From positions 2,666,001 to 2,730,000 of the forward strand of contig NZ_CP171843.1 of assembly GCF_048020265.1 (NCBI RefSeq): DNA of 64,000 nucleotides. The letters run 5' to 3'. A program made the position numbers and the translations under genes. Under the pieces are notes generated by a model. That model had not been told where the DNA came from. It saw nothing but the letters and a program-made list of their open reading frames with translations, and made no database searches. This document shows, one piece after another, positions 15,438 to 23,259 of this stretch; position 1 is the stretch's first letter; each line of letters opens with the position of its first letter. The DNA comes from Limnohabitans_A sp048020265. Lineage in GTDB: Bacteria > Pseudomonadota > Gammaproteobacteria > Burkholderiales > Burkholderiaceae_C.

Positions 15438-16259
15438 TCAAACAAACCGAAACTCCAGCTTGCCCAACGGCCCGTAGTCCGCGTCGAACACATCGCCCAA
15501 TTTAGCTGGAGCGGGTTTGGTGAACGAACCGGCCAGCACGATCTCGCCCGCCTGCAGGTGCTCACCCCAGGGCGCGAGCTTGTTGGCCAGCCAGGCGATG
15601 CCCACGGCCGGATGGCCCTGCACGCCAGCGGCCAGGCCGGTTTCTTCGACCACGCCGTTCTGGCGAAGGATGGCGCCGCACCAGGGCAGGTCGGTGATGT
15701 GCGGATCGACGCGCCTGGCACCGAGCACGATGCCCGCGTTGGCGGCGTTGTCGCTGATGGTGTCGTACACCTTGCGCATCACCTTGGTGTGGCGGTCAAA
15801 CTGCTCGATGCGCGAGTCGATGATCTCGATGGCCGGGGTCACGTAGTCGGTGGCGTCCAGCACCTGCTCCACTGTGACATTCGGGCCGCACAACGCTTTT
15901 TTGAGGATGAAGGCCAGCTCCACCTCGACGCGCGGGGCGATGAAATCCGTGAAAGGGATGTCCAGCACATGGCCCGGGGTGCAGGTGTAGCGCATGTCGT
16001 CGAGCAGGGTGCCATAGTCGGGCTCGTCGATCTGGCTGGATACCTGCATGGCGCGGCTGGTCAGGCCAATCTTGTGGCCGATCATGGTGCGCCCCTCGGC
16101 GAACTTGATGGCCATCCAGGCGCGGTTGATGCGGTAACCGTCTTCGATGGTCATGCTCGGGAAGCGCTTGGAGAAGTGCTCGATCTGCACACGGGATTTT
16201 TCGGACTGATTCAGTTCCTGCGCAAGTTGCCGGATCTGGTCTTCGGTGAAAACGGACAT
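15438..16259 (-). CDS. hpaH: 2-oxo-hept-4-ene-1,7-dioate hydratase
   Basis: A 273-residue hydratase of the MhpD/HpaH family within the fumarylacetoacetase-like superfamily; it adds water to 2-oxohept-4-ene-1,7-dioate before the aldolase step. Motifs include MIGHKIGLTS, the acidic metal residues in RVEVELAFIL, and AIEIIDSRIE. Start 16259 lies three bases after the hpaF stop, so the genes are tightly coupled. Confidence 0.93.
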   Translation of the reverse strand: MSVFTEDQIRQLAQELNQSEKSRVQIEHFSKRFPSMTIEDGYRINRAWMAIKFAEGRTMIGHKIGLTSRAMQVSSQIDEPDYGTLLDDMRYTCTPGHVLDIPFTDFIAPRVEVELAFILKKALCGPNVTVEQVLDATDYVTPAIEIIDSRIEQFDRHTKVMRKVYDTISDNAANAGIVLGARRVDPHITDLPWCGAILRQNGVVEETGLAAGVQGHPAVGIAWLANKLAPWGEHLQAGEIVLAGSFTKPAPAKLGDVFDADYGPLGKLEFRFV

Positions 16260-16262
16260 GGC

Positions 16263-16694
16263 TCAGGCCTTGTTGAAAAGCGGATGGATGTTGCTGTGCT
16301 TGGCGTCAAACACTTCAGGGCCCACATCGATCTGCAGTGTGATCCCAATGTGGCGTTGCGCCATGACGGGCGCGAAGAAAGCCTTGGCAACTTCGAGCAA
16401 GGTCTGGCCTGCGCGTTGCTGTGTGGCTTCGCTGCGGCCACGGCCCATGCGCACATTCAGGTACACAAAGGCGTAGTCGCCTGTACCGCCCGCCGCTTCA
16501 CCGGCTGCGCCACCATCGGCCACCGCGTAGTGCGGTGCGGGGTAGGCCAGCACGCGTGTGCCACCCGTGGGGAAGACCTGTTTGCCTTCTTCGTCCTTGA
16601 CGGTGAGCATGGCGTCCGCCATCTGACGGCACAGGGTGGTCATGTGGACCTCATGGTCGAGCTGACCGGTGTAGAGGATGACGAGATGCGGCAT
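16263..16694 (-). CDS. hpaF: 5-carboxymethyl-2-hydroxymuconate delta-isomerase
   Basis: A 143-residue tautomerase-superfamily enzyme that isomerises 5-carboxymethyl-2-hydroxymuconate. The catalytic amino-terminal proline is present (Met-Pro-His start, Pro exposed after Met removal), and the C-terminal ITLQIDVGPEVFDAKHSNI region is typical of CHMI. It is slightly longer than the usual 125 or so residues because of a Gly/Ala-rich insertion near residues 60-70. It lies between hpaD and hpaH in the operon. Confidence 0.92.
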   Translation of the reverse strand: MPHLVILYTGQLDHEVHMTTLCRQMADAMLTVKDEEGKQVFPTGGTRVLAYPAPHYAVADGGAAGEAAGGTGDYAFVYLNVRMGRGRSEATQQRAGQTLLEVAKAFFAPVMAQRHIGITLQIDVGPEVFDAKHSNIHPLFNKA

Positions 16695-16706
16695 GCCTTG
16701 TTCTCC

Positions 16707-17633
16707 TCAAAGCCTCGTGCTGATGGCGGTGTAGCCCTCAGCATGGCTGGCCACCGGCGCGGGCACCTGCGCGCCGTCCTGCGGCGTCACTTCAAAGATG
16801 GCATTGAGCTGGCCCGTGCCCGATGCGCCAAAGTAAGGGGTGACCATGTCCACGCCACCGTCATAGCCCGTCCAACCCAAGGCGCCCATCAGCATGGCGG
16901 TGTCGTGCATGAAACCTTCGCCGTGGCCCTTGCTGGCGTACTCGGGCAGCATCTCGCAAAAGGCTTTCCACTCGCGGTTGGCCCACATCTGCAAGACCTG
17001 CTTGTCCAGCTGCTCCAGAAAGGGGCTCCAGATCTTGTGGGCAAACTCGGGTGCCAAGCCGTTTTGCGCAAAGCGGTGGCTAAGCGAGCCGCTGGCCAGA
17101 AAGGCTACCTTGCCGTCGTAATGCTTTTCCACCGCCTCGCGCATGGCCCAGCCCAGGCGGGCGCTGTCGTTCAGGTAATGCACCATGCACAGGGCCGAGA
17201 CCGAGACCACCTTGAAGTGCTGGTCCTCGTTCATGTAGCGCAGTGGCACCAGCGTGCCGTACTCGGGGTCCAGCGTGGTGTTGTCGTGCGCCAGCGTTTC
17301 CACGCCGTGTTCGTTGGCGACCTTGGCCAGCAGGTGCCCCAGCTCGGGGTTGCCCGGCGACTCAAAGGCCATGTGGTGGATGAAGTGGGGCAGCTCGTTG
17401 CTGGTGTACTTGCCCTTGAAGTGCGGCGCGCAGTTGATGTGGTAATTCGCGTTGACCAGCCAGTGCGTGTCGAACACCACCAGCGTGTCCACACCGAGCG
17501 CGCGGCAGCGGCGGCTGATTTCCTTGTGGCCGTCGATCGCGCTTTGGCGCGTGCCAAAGCGCGGGCCAGGCTGCTCACTCAGGTACATGCTGGGCACGTG
17601 GGTGATTTTGGCCGCGAGGGCGAGTTGTCCCAT
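16707..17633 (-). CDS. hpaD: 3,4-dihydroxyphenylacetate 2,3-dioxygenase
   Basis: Extradiol ring-cleavage enzyme of the class III (LigB-like) type, opening homoprotocatechuate. The 308-residue protein shows the family start MGQLALAAKITHVPSMYLSE, DTHWLVN, HINCAPHF, LASGSLSHRF and GEGFMHDT, matching E. coli HpaD closely. ATG 17633 is preferred over the ATG at 17648 because it gives the family N-terminus, sits two bases after the hpaE stop and has GGGAG at good distance. Confidence 0.94.
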   Translation of the reverse strand: MGQLALAAKITHVPSMYLSEQPGPRFGTRQSAIDGHKEISRRCRALGVDTLVVFDTHWLVNANYHINCAPHFKGKYTSNELPHFIHHMAFESPGNPELGHLLAKVANEHGVETLAHDNTTLDPEYGTLVPLRYMNEDQHFKVVSVSALCMVHYLNDSARLGWAMREAVEKHYDGKVAFLASGSLSHRFAQNGLAPEFAHKIWSPFLEQLDKQVLQMWANREWKAFCEMLPEYASKGHGEGFMHDTAMLMGALGWTGYDGGVDMVTPYFGASGTGQLNAIFEVTPQDGAQVPAPVASHAEGYTAISTRL

Positions 17634-17635
17634 GT

Positions 17636-19105
17636 TCAGACTCCCCAATGCGGAATGTGGTGCGAGCCCATCGACACCGCCACGTTCTTGGGTTCACAGA
17701 ACACTTCATAGCTCCAGGTGCCGCCTTCACGGCCGGTGCCGCTGGCCTTGGTGCCGCCAAAGGGCTGGCGCAGGTCGCGCACGTTCTGGCTGTTGACGAA
17801 GCACATGCCGGCTTCGATGGCGGCGGCCACGCGGTGGGCGCGACCGATGTTCTCCGTCCAGACATAGCTGGAGAGGCCGTATTCGATGTCGTTGGCCTTT
17901 TCAATCGCGTCCGCCTCGTCCTTGAACGGAATCAGGCAGGCTACCGGGCCGAAGATTTCTTCCTGCGCGATGCGCATGCGGTTGTCGACATCGGCAAACA
18001 CGGTGGGCCAGACGAAGTTGCCGTTTCGCACATGGGCGGGCAGATCGGCGGCGTAGCCGGGCTGGTCCAGGCCACCGCAAAGCATCGTCGCGCCTTCTTT
18101 GGACCCGAGTTCGATGTAGCTGCGCACCTTGGCCAGGTGGGCTTTGCTGATCATCGGGCCGACGATGGTTTTTTCATCCAGCGGGTCGCCCACCACGATG
18201 CGTTTGGCGCGCTCGGCAAACTTGGCGGCAAAGTCGGCGTAGATGCTTAGCTGCACCAGGATGCGGCTGCCCGCAGTGCAGCGCTCGCCGTTGTTGCTGA
18301 AGATCATGAAGACGGCGGCGTCCAATGCGCGGTCCAGATCAGCGTCTTCAAAAATCACAAACGGGCTCTTGCCGCCGAGTTCCATGCTGAATTTTTTCAG
18401 GCCCGCGCTTTGCACGATGCGGTTACCGGTGACGGTGGAGCCGGTGAAGCTGATGGCGCGCACATCGCGGTGCGAGACCAGCGGCTCGCCCGCGTCCTTG
18501 CCGTAGCCATGCACGAGGTTGAGCACACCCGGGGGCACGCCGGCTTCGAGCGCCAGTTCGCCCAGACGCGCAGCGGTCAATGGCGAGAGTTCGCTCATCT
18601 TGAGCACGGCGGTGTTGCCAAAGGCCAGGCAGGGCGCGACCTTCCAGGTGGCCGTCATGAAGGGCACGTTCCAGGGGCTGATCAGCGCGCACACGCCCAC
18701 CGGGTGGAACAGGGTGTAGTTCAGGTGCGTGGGCGTGGGGTAGGTGTGACCGTCCACGCGCGTGCACATCTCGGCAAAGTAGTGGAAGTTGTCGGCCGCG
18801 CGCGGCACCAGTTGCTTGCCTGTCTGGCTGATGGTCTGGCCACAATCCCTGGTTTCAGTTTCGGCGATCTCTGGCACGTGTTTCGTGATGAGGTCTCCGA
18901 GCTTGCGCATGACCTTGGCGCGCTCGGTGGCGGGCGTGGCGGCCCACTTGGGGAAGGCGGCCTTGGCGGCAGCGACTGCGGCATGAACTTCCGCTTCGCC
19001 GCCCGAGGCGACTTCGGCCAGCACTTCCTGTGTGGCCGGGTTGGCGGTCTCGAAGTAGTCGCTGCTGGCGACGCTTTTGCCGTTGATCAGGTGGTCGATT
19101 TTCAT
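17636..19105 (-). CDS. hpaE: 5-carboxymethyl-2-hydroxymuconate semialdehyde dehydrogenase
   Basis: A 489-residue NAD-dependent aldehyde dehydrogenase that oxidises the hpaD ring-cleavage product. The ALDH motifs are complete: ISPWNVPFM, FTGSTVTGN, MELGGKSPFV with the general-base Glu, NNGERCTAGSR with the nucleophilic Cys, and EEIFGPV. The start lies two bases downstream of the hpaG2 stop. The hpa operon context fixes the substrate among the many similar ALDHs. Confidence 0.93.
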   Translation of the reverse strand: MKIDHLINGKSVASSDYFETANPATQEVLAEVASGGEAEVHAAVAAAKAAFPKWAATPATERAKVMRKLGDLITKHVPEIAETETRDCGQTISQTGKQLVPRAADNFHYFAEMCTRVDGHTYPTPTHLNYTLFHPVGVCALISPWNVPFMTATWKVAPCLAFGNTAVLKMSELSPLTAARLGELALEAGVPPGVLNLVHGYGKDAGEPLVSHRDVRAISFTGSTVTGNRIVQSAGLKKFSMELGGKSPFVIFEDADLDRALDAAVFMIFSNNGERCTAGSRILVQLSIYADFAAKFAERAKRIVVGDPLDEKTIVGPMISKAHLAKVRSYIELGSKEGATMLCGGLDQPGYAADLPAHVRNGNFVWPTVFADVDNRMRIAQEEIFGPVACLIPFKDEADAIEKANDIEYGLSSYVWTENIGRAHRVAAAIEAGMCFVNSQNVRDLRQPFGGTKASGTGREGGTWSYEVFCEPKNVAVSMGSHHIPHWGV

Positions 19106-19107
19106 GT

Positions 19108-19884
19108 TCAGGCTTTCACGATGGTGTTGGTCAGCTGGCCGATGCCTTCGATCTCGGTGACGATCACGTCGCCGGGCTCCACGTTCACGATGCCGTCGGG
19201 CGTGCCGGTCAGGATCAGGTCGCCAGGGTTGAGCGTCATGAAACTGCTGAAGTACTCGATCAGCGTGGGCACGTCGAAAATCATGTCGGCGGTGCTGCCG
19301 CTTTGCGTGACCTGGCCGTTGACGGTAGTCTGCAGCTTGAGCGCCATCGGGTTGGGTATGTCGGCTGCATCGACCAGCCAGGGGCCTATGGGCGTGCAGG
19401 TGTCGCGGTTTTTCACGCGCAGGTTGGGGCGGTACCAGTTTTCCAGGTAATCGCGGATCGCGTAGTCGTTGGCCACGGTGTAGCCAGCAATGTAGTCATA
19501 GGCATCGGCTTTCTTCACGCGGCGTGCGGTGCGGCCGATCACCACGGCCAGCTCGCATTCGTAGTGCATGTAGCTCACGTCGGCCGGGCGCTTGGTGAAG
19601 GCTTTGTGACCGATCAATGAGGCCTCGCCTTTCATGAAGGCCAGCGGTTCTTCAGGGGCCTTGAAGGCGAGCTCTTTGGCGTGGTCGGCGTAGTTCAGGC
19701 CCAGTGCGATCACGGTGCGTGCCTGCGGCACGGGTGCGAGCGGGGGCAGCCAGACGACATTGTCAAACGCCACGCGGCGGCCGGCGTGCGGGCCCTGGGT
19801 GAGCAACAAACATGAACCATTGGGACCGTCGGCTTCGACGGCGTCGTGGATGGCGCCGGACCAGGCGATGCGTGCGTGTTTCAT
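19108..19884 (-). CDS. hpaG2: Homoprotocatechuate degradation isomerase/decarboxylase, C-terminal-type subunit
   Basis: A 258-residue FAH-superfamily enzyme corresponding to the C-terminal half of E. coli HpaG (5-oxopent-3-ene-1,2,5-tricarboxylate decarboxylase / isomerase). Metal-site motifs: IALGLNYADH, HYECELAVVIG, and GYTVANDYAIRDYL. In E. coli the two halves are fused; here they are separate genes overlapping by four bases (ATGA), as in several other proteobacteria. Confidence 0.92.
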   Translation of the reverse strand: MKHARIAWSGAIHDAVEADGPNGSCLLLTQGPHAGRRVAFDNVVWLPPLAPVPQARTVIALGLNYADHAKELAFKAPEEPLAFMKGEASLIGHKAFTKRPADVSYMHYECELAVVIGRTARRVKKADAYDYIAGYTVANDYAIRDYLENWYRPNLRVKNRDTCTPIGPWLVDAADIPNPMALKLQTTVNGQVTQSGSTADMIFDVPTLIEYFSSFMTLNPGDLILTGTPDGIVNVEPGDVIVTEIEGIGQLTNTIVKA

Positions 19885-20525
19885 GCGGCACCTCCGACGG
19901 TGGTGATGACAGAGGCGAAGCCCGGCGCGGAAATCTCCACCCGGTCACCGGCTTTGGCACGTGGGCGCGTGCCGTCTACTAGGCAGTCGGTGCCGACCAT
20001 CAGCACATCGCCAGGCTGCAGCGTCATGAACTCACCCACATCGGCGAGCAGCGCAGGCAAGTCACGCACCAGATCACGCAGATCCACGCTGTGCACCAGA
20101 TCGCCATTGCGGCGCACCGCGATCTGCAGCGCGGCCCAGTCCTGCACCTGGCCAGGTGTCATCTGCTGCGGCAGACCCAGAAAACCATCGCGGCAACGGA
20201 ACTTGACCGGAGGCCGGTAGTAACTGGTGTGCGGCACGCTCCAGTCGTTCAGCAGCACCGCACCCTCCACCTGAGCCTGCTCGCCCATCACCAGACCCAG
20301 GGTGGCACCGATGTCCACCTCTGTCACGCCGTCCTGCAGCAACAGGTCCTGGCCCGTGGAGCAAAAAGTGTTGGCGGTTTTCACGTAAAGCACAGGTGCC
20401 GTGGGGGCCGCCTTGTGCGGGTCTTGCGTCATTCGCGCGGACCAGAGGTCCCATTCCCGGCGGAAATTGAGCAGGGTGCCGTATACCGTGCCTTCAGGGG
20501 TCCATGCGGGTGTCCACGGGTTCAT
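19881..20525 (-). CDS. hpaG1: Homoprotocatechuate degradation isomerase/decarboxylase, N-terminal-type subunit
   Basis: A 214-residue FAH-superfamily protein equivalent to the N-terminal half of HpaG. It contains YVKTANTFCS, DIGATLGLVMG and a C-terminal LQPGDVLMVGTD motif. Start at 20525 overlaps the hpaR stop by four bases (ATGA), and the stop overlaps the hpaG2 start likewise, so hpaR-G1-G2 are translationally chained. It presumably pairs with HpaG2 as one bifunctional enzyme. Confidence 0.9.
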   Translation of the reverse strand: MNPWTPAWTPEGTVYGTLLNFRREWDLWSARMTQDPHKAAPTAPVLYVKTANTFCSTGQDLLLQDGVTEVDIGATLGLVMGEQAQVEGAVLLNDWSVPHTSYYRPPVKFRCRDGFLGLPQQMTPGQVQDWAALQIAVRRNGDLVHSVDLRDLVRDLPALLADVGEFMTLQPGDVLMVGTDCLVDGTRPRAKAGDRVEISAPGFASVITTVGGAA

Positions 20526-21025
20526 TGTTCGCCCTCCTCGGGCAGTTTTTCGACCAGTTCCTCGGCCGTTTGCGTGTCAGGGCTTTCCAGCGCGATCAGT
20601 TCATCCAGTAAGGCGTAGATCTGCCTGAGCTTGCCTTTGCCCAGCTGCCGCTCCATCCAGCTGTAATGAGCCTCAATGGTTTGCGACAGCGCCTGTACCT
20701 TGTCCAGTCCCAGAGCCGTAGCACGCACCACACTGCGGCGGGCATCCTGCGGGCAGCGCTCGCGCACGATCAGGCCATCCCGCTCCATCCGCGAAAGCAC
20801 GCCCGTCAGGCTGGGCCCAAGCAAATAAGCCTCGCTGGCTACGCGACCGGTTTCGATGCCCGCCGGGTCATGGGCATGCTCGCCCAGGACGCGCAACACA
20901 CGCCATTGTTGGTCGGACAGACCATGCTCACGCAAGCTCGGGCGCGTGTGGGCCATGACGGCCTCACGCGCCTGCAGCAGCAGGCGCGGCAGGTTGCGGT
21001 GAACAAAGGGGGTAGAACGGCTCAT
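20522..21025 (-). CDS. hpaR: Homoprotocatechuate operon MarR-type repressor HpaR
   Basis: A 167-residue MarR-family regulator. RNLPRLLLQAREAVMAHTRP at the start, the helix-turn-helix DQQWRVLRVLGEH to LTGVLSRMERDGLI, and the wing ending in RRSVVRATALG match HpaR (HpcR) proteins, which repress hpa meta-cleavage genes until homoprotocatechuate or 4-hydroxyphenylacetate is present. It leads the hpa operon here. A perfect 16-bp palindrome begins two bases upstream of its ATG, leaving no room for an ordinary ribosome site. This suggests a leaderless or weakly initiated mRNA and autorepression. Confidence 0.92.
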   Translation of the reverse strand: MSRSTPFVHRNLPRLLLQAREAVMAHTRPSLREHGLSDQQWRVLRVLGEHAHDPAGIETGRVASEAYLLGPSLTGVLSRMERDGLIVRERCPQDARRSVVRATALGLDKVQALSQTIEAHYSWMERQLGKGKLRQIYALLDELIALESPDTQTAEELVEKLPEEGEQ

Positions 21026-21027
21026 TT

Positions 21028-21043
21028 ATTTAACATGTTAAAT
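21028..21043. promoter_or_regulatory. Perfect 16-bp palindrome, candidate HpaR operator
   Basis: ATTTAACATGTTAAAT is fully self-complementary and lies two bases in front of the hpaR start codon, in the divergent region between hpaR and the hydrolase gene at 21147. AT-rich palindromes of this size are typical MarR-family sites. Its centre is about 110 bases from the hydrolase start, so regulation of that gene is possible but not indicated. Confidence 0.7.
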
Positions 21044-21146
21044 GAATTCCAGCCTCTACCCATGCGGGTTTGTACCGAGGCACGCCATCACACACCCCAA
21101 GGCGATGAGACTTTTCCAATAAGATGCCTGAGCACCTGGAGTTCTC

Positions 21147-22172
21147 GTGGTCCTTGTCCGTCATTTGAAGCATTGGTTACTGGTCGCATGCCTGAGTCTC
21201 GTGGGGCTCGGATGTGCAGCCCAGTCTGCGTCGGATTGCAAACCCGCCCCAGAAAACGTCGCCGAGTTGGTGCAAATCCGTCCACGTTTTCATACGGTCA
21301 AGGGGCCTTTGGCTGAGTTCGACCCTTGTCACAAAGCATCCAGACTGTCCGTTCCCTCCCGCTGGAATGGCAGTCCGCTTCCGAGCAAACCGCCTTTGGT
21401 CATCATTGCGCACGGCGGCGGCGGCCTGGGCATGCTTGAAAACAACTTGGCCACAGCGCTGCGCAAGCACGACATCGCTACACTGGTTTTTGACGCCTAC
21501 CAGCTCAACGGTTTTTACCAAGGCTACCCCTTTTGGGGGTCACAAGCGACCAACGAATCGCGCCAGCGCATGATCTACAAAGCCGCCAAAGGCGCTTACG
21601 AATGGGCCCTCACTCAGTCAGACAAAGTCGACACCCGGGCCATCTTCCTCCAAGGCGTGTCAAACGGTGCAGCGGTGGTGGCCAACCTGGCCAGCGTGGT
21701 CAATCCCGAACATGTTCGAGGTGTCATCCCGGAAAGCCTGCCGGGCATGGGCATTGGCCTGCCCGACACCGTGGCCGTGCCAGTCCGGCTTGTCTTTGGC
21801 AAGTTGGACAACTACGGTGGCAAACACCAAGAGGATTGGATGTGGCAGCGCCAAGAAAGCTGCCGCGTGAATGGTCTGCCAAGCCCCGAGATCCCGATGG
21901 GCAATGCACAACAATGCAACTGGCGACAAAACCCAACCCAGATGACCGAAAAACCCATCGACTGGATGCAACGGCTTAAAAGCCAAGGCGCAGACATCGA
22001 CATTTGGTTTTACGATCACGCTGCTCACGGCATTCTTCAAGGTCCCATCGACCGCAAAATGCTGACCTACGGCACAGACAACACCACCTTCTCATGGACC
22101 GGTTCCGACTCTTCCGCCAAGGAAAAAATGTTGGCCGATCTGGTCAAACTGATTCAAAGCCCACGGCCCTGA
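21147..22172 (+). CDS. Exported alpha/beta hydrolase (dienelactone-hydrolase-like)
   Basis: A 341-residue protein with an N-terminal hydrophobic signal (HWLLVACLSLVGLGC) that may be a lipobox or a signal peptidase I site near CAAQS. The alpha/beta hydrolase core has an oxyanion-like IIAHGGGGLG and a nucleophile elbow GVSNGAAV (Ser), with a plausible late His in YDHAAHGIL. GTG 21147 is chosen because GGAG (21138-21141) is five bases away. It is next to, and divergent from, the hpa operon. The substrate is unknown. Confidence 0.8.
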   Translation: MVLVRHLKHWLLVACLSLVGLGCAAQSASDCKPAPENVAELVQIRPRFHTVKGPLAEFDPCHKASRLSVPSRWNGSPLPSKPPLVIIAHGGGGLGMLENNLATALRKHDIATLVFDAYQLNGFYQGYPFWGSQATNESRQRMIYKAAKGAYEWALTQSDKVDTRAIFLQGVSNGAAVVANLASVVNPEHVRGVIPESLPGMGIGLPDTVAVPVRLVFGKLDNYGGKHQEDWMWQRQESCRVNGLPSPEIPMGNAQQCNWRQNPTQMTEKPIDWMQRLKSQGADIDIWFYDHAAHGILQGPIDRKMLTYGTDNTTFSWTGSDSSAKEKMLADLVKLIQSPRP

Positions 22173-22181
22173 CACGAACAC

Positions 22182-23231
22182 ATGAAGCCCCATCACCGAT
22201 TGCTGGACATCCTGCCTCCCATCGTGCAAGCCCCCATGGCTGGCGTGCAAAACCACCGACTTGCAGCCTCTGTGTGCGAAGCCGGTGGCCTGGGTTCATT
22301 GCCAGCGGCCATGCTCAGCCTGTCGGACCTGAAAAGCGAACTCCAAGCGCTGGACCAATCCACCCGAAATCCTTACAACGTCAACTTCTTTTGCCACGCC
22401 CCGCCCGCACCCGATGCCGCCCGTCAGCAGGGTTGGCATCGGGCCCTGGCACCTTATTACCGCGAGCTGGGACTCGACCCTGAAACCATTCCGACAGGGC
22501 CGGGACGCGTGCCCTTCAGCGCCGAAGCGGCCCATGTGCTGGAGGCCTTTCGTCCGGCGGTGGTGAGTTTTCACTTTGGGCTGCCGTCTCCCGAACTGGT
22601 CGCCCGCATCAAAAGCTGGGGCAGCCTGATCCTGTCTTCGGCCACCACCGTGTCCGAAGCCTTGTGGCTGCAGGCCCACGGGGCGGACGCCATCATTGCG
22701 CAGGGCCTGGAGGCCGGGGGACACCGAGGCATGTTCCTCACCGACGACCTCAGCACCCAGGTGGGCACCTTTGCCCTGCTGCCCCAGATCGTGCAGGCGG
22801 TCCAATTGCCGGTGATTGCGGCTGGCGGGATCAGCAGCGCGGCAGGCATCGCGGCCGCCAAGGCGCTGGGCGCCGCAGGCGTGCAGGTCGGCACCGCCTA
22901 CCTCTGCAGCCACGAAGCCACCACCAGCGCTCTGCACCGCAGCACCTTGCAGTCGCCCGCCGCACAGCACACCGCCTTAACCACCCTGTTTTCTGGACGT
23001 CCGGCGCGCGGCATCGTCAATCGCTTGATGCGCGAACTCGGCCCCCTCAACGCTGCAGCACCCGCTTTCCCCTTGGCCACGGCCGCCATCTCGCCACTGC
23101 GCACGGCGGCAGAAGCTGAGGGCAGCAGCGATTTCACGCCGCTGTGGTCGGGCCAGAATGCCAGTGGCTGCCGCGATTTACCCGCCGCCGACATCACCCG
23201 CGAATTACTGCAGGCATGGGCCAGCGCATGA
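22182..23231 (+). CDS. Nitronate monooxygenase (2-nitropropane dioxygenase family)
   Basis: A 349-residue FMN barrel enzyme that oxidises alkyl nitronates (propionate 3-nitronate) to carbonyls and nitrite. It has the N-terminal PPIVQAPMAGV, NVNFF, AQGLEAGGHRG (with the family His) and a GGI/GT phosphate-binding region (VIAAGGISSAAG, VGTAYL). It lies nine bases downstream of the hydrolase gene and 28 bases before radA, so the three may share a transcript. Confidence 0.88.
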   Translation: MKPHHRLLDILPPIVQAPMAGVQNHRLAASVCEAGGLGSLPAAMLSLSDLKSELQALDQSTRNPYNVNFFCHAPPAPDAARQQGWHRALAPYYRELGLDPETIPTGPGRVPFSAEAAHVLEAFRPAVVSFHFGLPSPELVARIKSWGSLILSSATTVSEALWLQAHGADAIIAQGLEAGGHRGMFLTDDLSTQVGTFALLPQIVQAVQLPVIAAGGISSAAGIAAAKALGAAGVQVGTAYLCSHEATTSALHRSTLQSPAAQHTALTTLFSGRPARGIVNRLMRELGPLNAAAPAFPLATAAISPLRTAAEAEGSSDFTPLWSGQNASGCRDLPAADITRELLQAWASA

Positions 23232-23259
23232 GCCTTGCGCTCAGGCACACTTGCACCCC

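Noticed and set aside
15303..17711. An 802-codon open frame on the plus strand opposite the hpaI-hpaD genes
   Set aside because: Antisense to several confidently identified hpa genes, composition dominated by His/Gly/Ala as expected for an anti-frame in GC-rich DNA, no recognisable motif.
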